From contig DFJV01000045.1 of NCBI GenBank assembly GCA_002373205.1, positions 1-28,076 on the forward strand: a DNA stretch of 28,076 bases. Direction: 5' to 3'. The stretch comes from Treponema sp. UBA3662. Its GTDB lineage: Bacteria > Spirochaetota > Spirochaetia > Treponematales > Treponemataceae. The position numbers and the translations under genes were made by a program. Under the pieces are notes generated by a model. It saw only the letters and a program-made list of their open reading frames with translations. It had not been told where the DNA came from and did no database searches. This document shows positions 5,940 through 13,349 of the stretch, in pieces; within the stretch, counting starts at the first letter, position 1, and each line of letters begins with the position of its first letter.

Positions 5940-7063
5940 ATGCTAAACGAACTTGCAGTTGATCTTGCAATAAAGTCTGAAAACACAGAATTACTCGACG
6001 TGCTTGTGAAAGATTCCCCCAAGTCCCTTTCAAGGGATACTCTTTTGAAAAGGGCGATAATTGCGTCTCCAAGTACCGAAATAATTCAGCATGTTTTGAA
6101 TTATGGATATGACATAAATTACAAGGATGACGATGGAAATTCCCTCTTGCATTTTGCTGCCATGTCCTTTTATCCGGAAACTGTCCGCTTCTTTATTTCC
6201 AAAGGACTGGATCTTGAGGCTGTGAACAAGATGGGCGAAACTCCTTTATTTGTAGCTGCCAAAAAAAATGGTAATCCAGAAATAATAGAAACCTTTATAG
6301 AGGCCGGGCAAATGTAAAGACCACTTGCAATGGAGGGGCAAATCTGTTAATCATTGCAGCTGGTTTTAACCCAAACCCGCAAATTGTAAACTATCTCTTA
6401 AAGAAGGGCTTTGACATTGAGGCTTGTGATGATGACGGCCTTACAGCATTGCTTAGTGCGGCAGCCTGGCAGCGTAATTCCGATGTCTTGGATGTCCTAA
6501 TCGAGGCTGGGGCAAATATTGGAGCAAAGACAAAAAATGGTGAAAACCTTTTTCATCTGGCGGCTTGCAATAAGTCGTGCGACGTGGTTCGCTATGTTAG
6601 CCTAGCTTTCTCAACTTCTGACACAAACGATGACGGCTCTACATGTCTGGAGAGGGCTTTGCAAGTTAGTGAATCCTCCGAAGTGCTGAACATATACCTT
6701 AGGAAAATGAAGGAGGAGCATGTTATGTTGGCTTGCTTCAATGAAAATCCAGAAATTCTTGAGGCCCTTATTCTGGCAGGATATGATCCGAATACAATCG
6801 ACAGCTATGGAATGTCTGCCATGATGATGGCCGCAAAAGTTAATTCCAATCCGGACGTTATTGAAATGCTTGTCTACTATCATGCAGTCTGGGACAATCA
6901 CGATGACGAGGGGCGCAATGTTCTTCATTACGCAGCTTCAAATTCTGATCCTGAAATTTACAATTGGATGATGAAAGACGATGCCTTTAGTAAGCTTTCA
7001 TCTGAAAAAGATATAAAAGGAAATGTCCCAGAGTATTACAGGACACATCCGGAAGACTTTTAG
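5940..7063 (+). pseudogene. Ankyrin-repeat protein interrupted by a one-base frameshift
   Basis: The first frame (5940-6317) encodes 125 aa and stops at EAGQM; a second frame (open from about 6302 to 7063) continues with ANVKTTCNGG... Restoring one G to the GGG at 6306-6308 gives EAGANVKTTCNGGANLL, a normal ankyrin turn, and a continuous 374-aa protein of about nine ankyrin repeats (e.g. DDDGNSLLHFAA, NKMGETPLFVAA, DDDGLTALLSAA, DEGRNVLHYAA). Ankyrin arrays are protein-binding scaffolds; no enzyme domain, signal peptide or TM is seen. A good AAGGAAGG ribosome binding site precedes the ATG. Possible explanations are a true pseudogene, an assembly error in a G run, or a slippery site. A split-gene annotation (5940-6317 plus 6449-7063) would be misleading. 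Confidence 0.8.
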
Positions 7064-7125
7064 CCGGTTACTTCCAATCTTTCTTGCCAAAACGTAAAAA
7101 GCCACGGAGGACGGCTTAGCAGCAT

Positions 7126-7182
7126 GCAGAAGCTTTAGCTTCTGCAATCCCCAAAAAAATCCAAGGAGGGATTTTTTTGGGG
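7126..7182. repeat. Two strong hairpins, one with a 14-bp perfect stem
   Basis: GCAGAAGC-ttta-GCTTCTGC (7126-7145) is directly followed by CCCCAAAAAAATCC (7149-7162) pairing perfectly with GGATTTTTTTGGGG (7169-7182) around a 6-nt loop. The second hairpin could stop transcription from either side and insulate ddl from the ankyrin gene. It abuts a dispersed repeat copy. Confidence 0.55.
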
Positions 7183-7186
7183 CAAG

Positions 7187-7327
7187 GCCTACGCCGCCGT
7201 GGAGGGGCGCGCAGCGTTGCCGCAAGGCAATGACCGTTAGGGAACCCCGGAAGGGCGGTGGCGCAAAGGGGCGGGCGGTCGAGTTAGTCAAGGAATAAAA
7301 TGGTAGAGCCTCTAAAAGTACCGTCCA
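7187..7327 (+). repeat. Dispersed GC-rich repeat, copy A
   Basis: It begins GCCTACGCCGCCGTGGAGGGGC, here written as GCCTACGCCGCC then GTGGAGGGGC, and ends AGTACCGTCCA. Internal landmarks: GGAACCCCGGAA, GGCGGTGGCGCAAA, GTCGAGTTAGTCAAGG, AAAATGGTAGAGCC. The same landmarks occur in the same order in copies at 18293 and (reverse strand) 19371, and partly at 17579, 25803 and 26866. It fills most of the 7064-7438 gap. Confidence 0.75.
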
Positions 7328-7365
7328 GAAAATCACCGTACAAAAATCAATAATCATTCCTCTTA

Positions 7366-7394
7366 TTGCCCTGTATTTAAAAATGAGTTATACT
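7366..7394 (+). promoter_or_regulatory. Promoter for ddl-murD
   Basis: TTGCCC (7366-7371), 17 nt, TATACT (7389-7394), followed by a ~40-nt leader with GAGGGG before the ddl ATG. Confidence 0.6.
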
Positions 7395-7438
7395 GGATGC
7401 ATTAAATAGAAAAGTTTTATCTGAGGGGAATATAAAAA

Positions 7439-8569
7439 ATGAATGTTGTCTTAATTTACGGTGGCCGTTCCGGTGAGCATGAAATTTCTTTGACAAGCTG
7501 TGCGGCTGTTGCGCGCAATATTTCTTCTGCCCACAATGTTACGATGATTTCTCTTTCCAAAGACGGAAAGTGGTATTTGGAGCCAAATGCTTTTGAGGAA
7601 ATCCGCAAGAACCCGGAGGCAAAGCTTTGCGTTCACGCTGATGAGGCTATGCGGGTTAGCGTTGTGCCGGGTGGCGGTAAGAGCGGGGCATTTTTTGCTA
7701 ACGGAAAGTATATTGCGGCGGATGTGGTTTTTCCGGTTCTTCACGGGACATACGGTGAGGACGGTACCATTCAGGGGCTTTTGCAGATGGCAGGTCTTCC
7801 CTTTGTGGGCTGCGGTGTTTTTTCTTCTGCGGCTACGATGGACAAAATCCAGACAAAGATTATCTGGGAGCATGCGGGGCTTCCGGTTGTTCCCTATATG
7901 TGCATAAGCCGCTCTGATGTTAACGACAGCAAGCTTTATGATGCCCTTGTTCAAAAGGCTGTGGACACGCTTAAGTTCCCGCTTTTTGTAAAGCCATGCT
8001 CGGCAGGTTCAAGCGACGGTGCTTCCAAGGCCAATAATGCCAAGGAGCTTTCCTTTGCGCTTATGGAGGCCTTTGGCTGGGACAACAAGGTTCTTATAGA
8101 AAAGGCGATTGACGCAAGGGAAGTTGAATGTTCCGTTACGGGTAATTCCGTTACCGCATCTTTTTCCAACGAAAAGACCTTGCTAAAGACTTACGGTCCG
8201 GGAGAAATTGTTCCCAAGCACGACTTTTACGACTACGATGCAAAGTACAATGACCCAGACGGTGCAGAGCTAAAGATTCCAGCCCTGCTTGAAAAAGACC
8301 AGCTTGAATATATCCGCGAGACCGCAAAAAAGGCCTACAAGGCAGTGGATGCATCCGGTCTTAGCCGCGTGGACTTCTTTATTGACCGCAGGGACGGAAA
8401 GATTTACCTTAACGAGATTAACACGATTCCTGGTTTTACGAGCATAAGCATGTTCCCCAAGATGTGTGCAAGCGAAGGGCTTGATTTTACAAACCTAATA
8501 GACTATCTCTTTGAAGAGGCCATTGCAAACTTTGCATCTTATGATTCCCTCCGCACCAGCCGCGGATAG
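7439..8569 (+). CDS. ddl: D-alanine--D-alanine ligase
   Basis: Joins two D-alanines with ATP to make the dipeptide that ends the peptidoglycan stem peptide; cytoplasmic. The 376-aa length is normal. Visible family signatures: N-terminal VVLIYGGRSGEHEIS, the substrate-binding HGTYGEDGTIQGLLQ, the ATP-grasp FPLFVKPCSAGSSDGASKA, and the C-terminal metal/ADP-binding DFFIDRRDGKIYLNEINTIPGFT. The start at 7439 is supported by an upstream promoter and a purine-rich GAGGGGAATA. It is followed after 46 nt by murD in the same direction, so the two likely form a cell-wall precursor operon. Codon use is GC-richer than in the accessory island upstream. Confidence 0.97.
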   Translation: MNVVLIYGGRSGEHEISLTSCAAVARNISSAHNVTMISLSKDGKWYLEPNAFEEIRKNPEAKLCVHADEAMRVSVVPGGGKSGAFFANGKYIAADVVFPVLHGTYGEDGTIQGLLQMAGLPFVGCGVFSSAATMDKIQTKIIWEHAGLPVVPYMCISRSDVNDSKLYDALVQKAVDTLKFPLFVKPCSAGSSDGASKANNAKELSFALMEAFGWDNKVLIEKAIDAREVECSVTGNSVTASFSNEKTLLKTYGPGEIVPKHDFYDYDAKYNDPDGAELKIPALLEKDQLEYIRETAKKAYKAVDASGLSRVDFFIDRRDGKIYLNEINTIPGFTSISMFPKMCASEGLDFTNLIDYLFEEAIANFASYDSLRTSRG

Positions 8570-8570
8570 T

Positions 8571-8600
8571 TTTTCTATGCTTTTGTTTTCTATGCTTTTG
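8571..8600 (+). repeat. Exact 15-bp tandem duplication in the ddl-murD gap
   Basis: TTTTCTATGCTTTTG occurs twice head to tail (8571-8585, 8586-8600), just before the GGGGAG ribosome binding site of murD. Slippage here would change the leader length, not the coding frame. Confidence 0.7.
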
Positions 8601-8615
8601 TTTGGGGAGTGAATT

Positions 8616-10244
8616 ATGGAAACTGCACTTGAATACGAACCTTATGTTTACCCGGAGGGCTGCGCTTTTAACACTCTGGAAGACATCCGCGGAAAAAAGA
8701 TAACGGTGATGGGGCTTGGCCTTAACGGTGGGGGCGAGGCATGCGTCCGCTTCTTCCTAAGGCACGGAGCCTTTGTTACCATTACGGACATGAAGACTTC
8801 CGAGCAGCTTGCTCCAACAATCAAGAGGCTTAACAGCGACCCCGACTTGGACAAGGACCGCTTTACCTACGTGCTGGGCGAGCATAGAATAGAAGACTTT
8901 GCGGATGCCGACTGCGTAATAAAAAACCCCGGCGTAAAGATTCAGGGGAACAAGTATTTGGCGGCGGCAAAGCGTATAGAAAGCGACATAAGCATTTTCC
9001 TTCATTTTACCAAGGCACCCATTATTGCGGTAACTGGCAGCAAGGGAAAAAGCTCCACGGTTAGCGCACTGGATTTTTCTTTAAGGAATGCGGGTTTCAA
9101 GTCATTCCTTGGCGGAAACATAACTGTAAGCCCCCTTACTTTTTTGGAAAGGACGGACGGAACAACTCCAGTAGTGCTAGAGCTAAGCAGTTGGCAGCTT
9201 GCGGATTTGCGCGGAAGAAAGGCTCTAAAGCCAAAGATTGCCATCATAACAAAAATAATGCCAGACCACCAGAACTGGTACGGCAGCATGGAAAGCTACG
9301 TAAACGACAAAAAGCTTATCTACGCAGACCAGGGGCCGGAAGACTATACAATCCTTGACTTTGACGAAGACGACTATCTTAAGGACTGCCACTCCCCCGA
9401 GCCTGGCTGCAAGTGCTGGGGAGATGTTTTTGCAAAAGAGACAAGGGGAACGGTTTTGCGCTACAGCAAGTTCCAGCTGCCTAAGGATGTGTTTGGCGCA
9501 TACCAGGCAAAGGAAGACCGCTCTACTGTAGGATATATCCAGCTTCCCGGAGACAGTGAAGGCCGAAAGGTTATGGGGCAGCTTCAGGTTCCGGGTGAGC
9601 ACATGAAGACAAACGTTTTGAACGCAGCCCTTGCCCTCTCCCTTATGAATGTTGCCCCGGAGCAGATTCTTTCCATTGTTGGCATCTGGAAGGGAATTAC
9701 CCACCGCTTGGAACGTTTCCACGAATGGCAGAGTCCCGAAAGCGGAATAAAGGTTTCCTTCTACAACGACAGCTGTGCCACTGTTCCCGAAGCCGCCGCC
9801 GCTGCAAGTCAGGCATTTGCAAGGAAGGTAATTCTTCTTACTGGCGGTACGGACAAAAACCTTAACTTTGAGCCGCTTGCAAAAGTTTTGCGTGGGGAAG
9901 GTGGTGCGGAAGCAAAGTACCAGCCCCTGCAAACCTACCTGCTTGCGGGAAGCGGAACGGACAAGTTGCTTGCAAGGCTTGCCGATCCCAAGCAGTGCCT
10001 TGGCCCCTTTGAATCCCTGGAGATAATGCTTGGCGTTTTAAAGGCAAACCTTCAAAATCCTTCTGCCGACCGCATCTACAAATTTTACCCGGACGACGAC
10101 CCAATCCCGGTTGTCTTTTCTCCCGGAGCCACAAGCTTTGGAATGTTCAGCAACGAATTTGACCGCGGCAATAAATTCAAGGATGCGGTAAAGCAAATCT
10201 TCTCCGACGACAAAGTGGAATTGCCCTTGGACGTAAAAAGCTAA
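8616..10244 (+). CDS. murD: UDP-N-acetylmuramoyl-L-alanine--D-glutamate ligase
   Basis: Adds D-glutamate to UDP-MurNAc-L-Ala with ATP in the cytoplasmic stage of peptidoglycan synthesis. Mur ligase architecture is visible: an N-terminal Rossmann-like nucleotide-sugar domain (ITVMGLGLNGGGEACVRF), the ATP P-loop TGSKGKSST at about 140-148, the ELSSWQL motif typical of MurD, a central-domain PDHQNWYGSMESYVNDK, and a C-terminal ligase domain with HRLERF and a YNDSCATVPEA motif. At 542 aa it is longer than typical MurD (~440-460 aa), with extra sequence around 240-310. The ATG at 8616 has GGGGAG 8 nt upstream. Downstream of ddl in one operon. High confidence. Confidence 0.94.
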   Translation: METALEYEPYVYPEGCAFNTLEDIRGKKITVMGLGLNGGGEACVRFFLRHGAFVTITDMKTSEQLAPTIKRLNSDPDLDKDRFTYVLGEHRIEDFADADCVIKNPGVKIQGNKYLAAAKRIESDISIFLHFTKAPIIAVTGSKGKSSTVSALDFSLRNAGFKSFLGGNITVSPLTFLERTDGTTPVVLELSSWQLADLRGRKALKPKIAIITKIMPDHQNWYGSMESYVNDKKLIYADQGPEDYTILDFDEDDYLKDCHSPEPGCKCWGDVFAKETRGTVLRYSKFQLPKDVFGAYQAKEDRSTVGYIQLPGDSEGRKVMGQLQVPGEHMKTNVLNAALALSLMNVAPEQILSIVGIWKGITHRLERFHEWQSPESGIKVSFYNDSCATVPEAAAAASQAFARKVILLTGGTDKNLNFEPLAKVLRGEGGAEAKYQPLQTYLLAGSGTDKLLARLADPKQCLGPFESLEIMLGVLKANLQNPSADRIYKFYPDDDPIPVVFSPGATSFGMFSNEFDRGNKFKDAVKQIFSDDKVELPLDVKS

Positions 10245-10257
10245 GCCTGAGGTGGGG

Positions 10258-10466
10258 GAAGTCTCCCCCTCGCTGCAAAGGCAAGTCGCTCCACAAATGT
10301 CAAAAGCGGCAGGCTAGAAAAACAAGAGGCTGTCACCCTGAACTAGTTTCAGGGTCTGTCCCCATACAAAATACATTTTTTTACAACAAGCCGCTTCCGT
10401 CATTTGTTCCGCTTTGTTGCCTTTTCCGCTACCCCCTCTGCGGGGGACACCCCCGCAACGCCCCCG
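10258..10466 (+). repeat. ~209-bp repeat, left copy of a large inverted pair
   Basis: This block is ~97% identical to the reverse complement of 14437-14648, with about four substitutions and T7 versus A9 in one homopolymer. Internal landmarks include CTCGCTGCAAAGGCAAGTCG, CCTGAA-CTAGT-TTCAGG, CCGCTTCCGTCATTTGTTCC and the 8-bp hairpin TGCGGGGG-ACA-CCCCCGCA. The two copies face each other across a ~4-kb gene segment. A GGGGGA-agtc-TCCCCC hairpin at its outer end may terminate murD transcription. Confidence 0.9.
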
Positions 10467-10637
10467 GATATTAAAGGATGTTTTAGTGGCATATAAAACT
10501 GCGAGTTACGAAGTAACTCGGTAGCTAGCGTAGCTAGCGGCCAACGCTCCCGGATATCAAGGACGATTTTGTGGCATAGCCGAACCACGGTTGGTGAGCA
10601 TAGCCGAACCACGGTTGGTGAGCATAGCCGAACCACG
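10465..10637 (+). repeat. Repeat mosaic: degenerate direct repeat, palindromes and 24-bp tandem array
   Basis: Two related blocks beginning GGATATTAAAGGATG and GGATATCAAGGACG, both ending GTGGCATA, lie at ~10465 and ~10551. Between them are palindromes GAGTTAC-gaa-GTAACTC and GCTAGC-gta-GCTAGC. From 10574 to 10637 a 24-bp unit starting GCATAGCCGAACCACG repeats 2.7 times without change. The same unit, degenerate, occurs once at ~14300. With the inverted-repeat copy this explains the 10245-10675 gap. Confidence 0.75.
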
Positions 10638-10675
10638 ATCCGGTAATCTGCTTAAGCGTCAATTCATTTGTGTGC

Positions 10676-11404
10676 ATGGAGAAAAATTTGAAAAAGAAGA
10701 TACTGTGTGTTTTTATAGGAGTTATTGCAATGCTTTTTTCTGGATGTTCCAAAAAGAACAAAGATACCCATTATTTTTACAGCGAAAAAGAATTGGATAA
10801 GCTTGAGGAATATATTTCTGCATCCTATGGAAAAATCGAATTCGTATTGCATGAAATTGCATCCCCAGACATTCATTTGGATGTTATGGTAATAAAGCCA
10901 AGTGAAGATCAGCCCTATTACAAATTAGTTACGATGGGCGCTGGTGCTTATAAAATGAATGTTCCAAAAGAATTAAAAAACTACAAGCTTGAAAGGGCAG
11001 AATATGTAATTTTCTTGCCCAAAGATTGGGATCTTGAATCCAAAACCGATGAAGGCTACTGGCCTATAGGCAATTTAAAAATGGTGGGGCGGCTTGCCAT
11101 GTATACGGACTCATGGTTGGGATTTGGCCATACAATAAGTGCAAACGAAGATTCATCGCCAGTTGCAAATAACACCGAATTCAACAGCTTTGTTTTGTTA
11201 AGGTCAATAGGCGTGGACAATCAGATTGTGGAGCCGCTTTCTTTGGGAATAGGCAAAAAAATCAATTTTTATCAATTGTATCCTTTGTACCAGGAAGAAT
11301 TGGAATTTAAGTTGGAAAATTCCCTCGATGATTTGTGTGAAAAAATTGATGAAAAAGACTTGGACTTTGTAGTAAACATAAACCGCAAAAACTATTGCAA
11401 ATAA
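10676..11404 (+). CDS. Lipoprotein with suppressor-of-fused (SUFU) domain
   Basis: This is a 242-aa protein. Residues 1-24 form a lipoprotein signal: basic KNLKKK, a hydrophobic run, then LFSGC with Cys24 as the lipidated residue. The mature part matches the bacterial SUFU-like domain: YKLVTMGAGAYKMNVPKEL, AEYVIFLPKDWDL, YWPIGNLKMVGRLAMYTDSWLGFGHTI, NSFVLLRS. In bacteria SUFU-domain proteins are usually cytoplasmic and often linked to toxin immunity or unknown roles; an exported lipid-anchored version is less usual. The ATG at 10676 is preferred over a GTG two codons earlier; neither has a clear ribosome binding site. AT-richer than ddl-murD, and the first gene inside the large inverted-repeat segment. 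Confidence 0.75.
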   Translation: MEKNLKKKILCVFIGVIAMLFSGCSKKNKDTHYFYSEKELDKLEEYISASYGKIEFVLHEIASPDIHLDVMVIKPSEDQPYYKLVTMGAGAYKMNVPKELKNYKLERAEYVIFLPKDWDLESKTDEGYWPIGNLKMVGRLAMYTDSWLGFGHTISANEDSSPVANNTEFNSFVLLRSIGVDNQIVEPLSLGIGKKINFYQLYPLYQEELEFKLENSLDDLCEKIDEKDLDFVVNINRKNYCK

Positions 11405-11502
11405 AACAATCCAGGCTAAAACCGGGCTTTAATGTGCACCAGAGGAATTGCACATTATTTATTCAAAAATTGCTCTTGCCACTTTAGCAAAATGGAGAAA
11501 TT

Positions 11503-11511
11503 TGCTATAAT
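11503..11511 (+). promoter_or_regulatory. Extended -10 promoter of the TlpA-like gene, leaderless arrangement
   Basis: TGC-TATAAT (extended -10, perfect hexamer at 11506-11511) ends 6 nt before the ATG at 11518, so the transcript probably starts at the start codon. The -35 (TTTAGC, 17 nt upstream) is weak, as is common with extended -10 promoters. No Shine-Dalgarno sequence is present. Confidence 0.6.
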
Positions 11512-11517
11512 GGTAAT

Positions 11518-12159
11518 ATGAAAGATATAAAATTATTCGGACTAAATGGTTGTAAAAAGATTGCGGTTTTGGCTTTTTTGTCTTGCGCAGCCTTGAGTGC
11601 CTTTTGTGCAGGCAAAAAGGATAAGCCCAGCGTAAAGACGGAAGGTAAAGTAGAAGAAACTGTTGCTCCTGTAGTTCAGGAAGAAGAAAAGGTTCCAGAG
11701 GTATCGGTTCCCGATTTGACGCTGAATTTTAAGGGCTTGGACCTTTCCACCGGAATGGAAGTTGACCAGAAGGAATTTGCCCCGGCAAAGCTTACCCTGG
11801 TTAATATCTGGGGAACTTTCTGCCAGCCCTGCCTTGTTGAACTTCCGGATTTGGAAAAGCTCAGCAAGAAGGTAATGTGGCAGCGCGTTCAGGTTGTGGG
11901 CATTTTGTGCGATGTTTTTGACACAAGCCCTAAGGGCGAATTTGACCTTGCAAAAAAAATCATCCGCGAAAAGAATGTGTCATACCGCAACTTCATCATT
12001 GCAAGGAACACTCCTTGGCTTAAGGGCATTCAGGCAGTTCCTACAACTTATATCGTTGACTCAAAGGGAAAGGTTGTCTTGGGTCCAATCGTAGGCTCAA
12101 GGTCTGCTGATGAATACAAGGCTCTCGTTGACGAGGCTTTGGAAAAGATTAAGAAATAG
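11518..12159 (+). CDS. TlpA/ResA-type thioredoxin-fold protein, exported
   Basis: A 213-aa membrane-anchored or secreted thiol-disulphide oxidoreductase. Residues ~12-30 are a hydrophobic signal (KKIAVLAFLSCAALSAFCAG); Cys30 could be lipidated but the -1 Phe is unusual for a lipobox. A Glu/Val-rich linker spans ~40-62. The thioredoxin domain follows with LVNIWGTFCQPC (active-site Cys102 and Cys105), and cis-proline in QAVPTTYIVD (Pro175). Members of this family reduce disulphides in exported proteins or cytochrome c apoproteins. The next gene overlaps its stop (TAGTG), and a polyferredoxin lies 1.2 kb on; these three are often neighbours in anaerobes, as I recall, suggesting an electron-transfer chain. 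Family call firm, substrate unknown. Confidence 0.88.
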   Translation: MKDIKLFGLNGCKKIAVLAFLSCAALSAFCAGKKDKPSVKTEGKVEETVAPVVQEEEKVPEVSVPDLTLNFKGLDLSTGMEVDQKEFAPAKLTLVNIWGTFCQPCLVELPDLEKLSKKVMWQRVQVVGILCDVFDTSPKGEFDLAKKIIREKNVSYRNFIIARNTPWLKGIQAVPTTYIVDSKGKVVLGPIVGSRSADEYKALVDEALEKIKK

Positions 12160-12311
12160 TGTCCGTAAAAAATAAGGCGCTTCTTGCGCTAAGAATTTTC
12201 CTGCTGCTGCTAAGCCTTGTTTTTGTGGCGGCAGGAATTTTCAGAAACGAAAATTTTAGCATTTTCATAAAGGCTTCCAACATTTGCCTGGAGTGCATTG
12301 GCATAGGATAA
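12159..12311 (+). CDS. CD1871A-family CXXC-motif small membrane protein
   Basis: This 50-aa gene is easily missed. It starts with GTG at 12159, overlapping the TAG stop of the thioredoxin gene by one base, and ends TAA at 12311. Residues ~5-30 are a basic start followed by one membrane helix (ALRIFLLLLSLVFVAAGIFR). The C terminus ends NICLECIGIG, the CLECIGIG signature of the CD1871A family known from clostridia, with a single CXXC. Its coupling to the TlpA-like gene suggests that the CXXC pair exchanges thiols or carries metal for it. The exact role of the family is not established to my knowledge. Confidence 0.8.
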   Translation: MSVKNKALLALRIFLLLLSLVFVAAGIFRNENFSIFIKASNICLECIGIG

Positions 12312-12316
12312 AGAGC

Positions 12317-12961
12317 TTAGGCCAAGCCAAAGATTCCCCTTACAAAAATTTCAATTCCTATACAGATTAAAATTATTCCGCCCAAAATTTCTGCGCTGGA
12401 AGAAAGCCTCTTTCCTGCAAAGCGTCCTATCTTTAGACCGGTAAGACATATTGCGAATGTTACCGCCGCAATTATGAGTGAAGCAACGCTTGCCATTAAA
12501 AGGCCATATTCTGCAATGGTAAAGCCTGTGGAAAGCGCGTCTATGGAAGTTGCAATTCCCTGAATAAAAAGCACTTTTAGCGAGAGGGCATGGGATTCAA
12601 GCGTTACGGAACATTTCTTGCATTCATCGCCTTTCTTTTGGCAGGTAGAGCAGGCTTTTTTTCTGCTTGCCAGGGCTTCCACTATCATTTTTATTCCTAT
12701 GTAAAGCAAAAGGATTAGGGCAATCCACGGAATGAATTTTTGCACTTGCGTAAAAACAGATGCGATTGTGTGCACGCAAAGCCAGCCTGTTAGCGGCATT
12801 AAAAACTGGAAGAAGGCATACACGCAGCTTATTCCGTACTGCCTTGTGCGGCTCATGTTTGGCTCTGAAATTGCGTTTACTATGGAAACAGAAAATGCGT
12901 CCATTGCAAGGCCTATTCCCAAGAGAATTGAGTTTATAAAAAACATGCAGTTCCATGACAT
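12317..12961 (-). CDS. mntP: Putative manganese efflux pump MntP
   Basis: A 214-aa inner-membrane protein with six hydrophobic helices, in two similar halves. The signature motifs GLAMDAFSVSI (near residue 18) and GIATSIDALSTGF (near 138) each contain the conserved Asp that MntP proteins use for Mn(II) export. Between the halves is a cytoplasmic loop, CSTCQKKGDECKKC, with two CXXC pairs, which could bind a metal. The ATG at 12961 lies 10 nt after an extended -10; the ATG five codons later (MFFINSILLGIGLAMDAF) matches the usual family start better. It is encoded against the TlpA-CD1871A-polyferredoxin direction and converges with the CXXC gene, 5 nt away. No Mn riboswitch is apparent in the short leader. 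Confidence 0.9.
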   Translation of the reverse strand: MSWNCMFFINSILLGIGLAMDAFSVSIVNAISEPNMSRTRQYGISCVYAFFQFLMPLTGWLCVHTIASVFTQVQKFIPWIALILLLYIGIKMIVEALASRKKACSTCQKKGDECKKCSVTLESHALSLKVLFIQGIATSIDALSTGFTIAEYGLLMASVASLIIAAVTFAICLTGLKIGRFAGKRLSSSAEILGGIILICIGIEIFVRGIFGLA

Positions 12962-12971
12962 AACGCTTGCT

Positions 12972-12980
12972 ATTATAGCA
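12972..12980 (-). promoter_or_regulatory. Extended -10 promoter of mntP
   Basis: Minus-strand TGC-TATAAT (12972-12980) lies 10 nt before the upstream mntP ATG. A recognisable -35 is lacking. Confidence 0.5.
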
Positions 12981-13053
12981 TTTATTGCGGATTAGTGACA
13001 GGTTACCTTTTGGGTTTGTACCCTTGCATTTTTTCTCTTTTTCCAGCAGTTGC

Positions 13054-13283
13054 AGAAGGTAAGTGCAATAAACAGGGACTGCAATGTAGCAAAACAGTGT
13101 GCGGAAGCACTGGAATGTAGGCTGAAAACGGGGCAAAAAAGCATTTGCGCGGTGCGAGCGTAGCGAGTCTGATACCTTATATCCGCGCTCGGCTTTTTTG
13201 ACACGTTTTCAGCCGGGAATGGAAGTGCTTCCGCAGTTGAATTAATGCTTGTTAAGTTTCATTTAGAGTTGCACTTACCTTCT
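13054..13283. mobile_element. MITE-like 230-bp palindromic element
   Basis: Terminal inverted repeats AGAAGGTAAGTGCAA (13054-13068) and its exact complement (13269-13283) enclose nested perfect arms: TGCGGAAGCACT (13100-13111/13224-13235), GGCTGAAAACG (13120-13130/13204-13214), CAAAAAAGC (13134-13142/13192-13200). The element has no gene and would fold into one long hairpin, the form of a miniature inverted-repeat transposable element. I did not find a convincing target-site duplication next to it. It separates mntP from the polyferredoxin gene and fills the 12962-13349 gap. Confidence 0.8.
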
Positions 13284-13349
13284 ACATACTTGGTGCCAAG
13301 GCTTGCCCTGCTAAAGTGATTTGATGTAAGATGTTTGCGGGGGTGCATT

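Noticed and set aside
10574..10637. Possible CRISPR array (24-bp repeats)
   Set aside because: The units are contiguous with no spacers and there are no cas genes, so this is a simple tandem repeat.
12962..13053. yybP-ykoY-type manganese riboswitch upstream of mntP
   Set aside because: The mntP promoter lies only ~10 nt before its start, leaving no room for the aptamer; the large hairpin further upstream has MITE-like ends.
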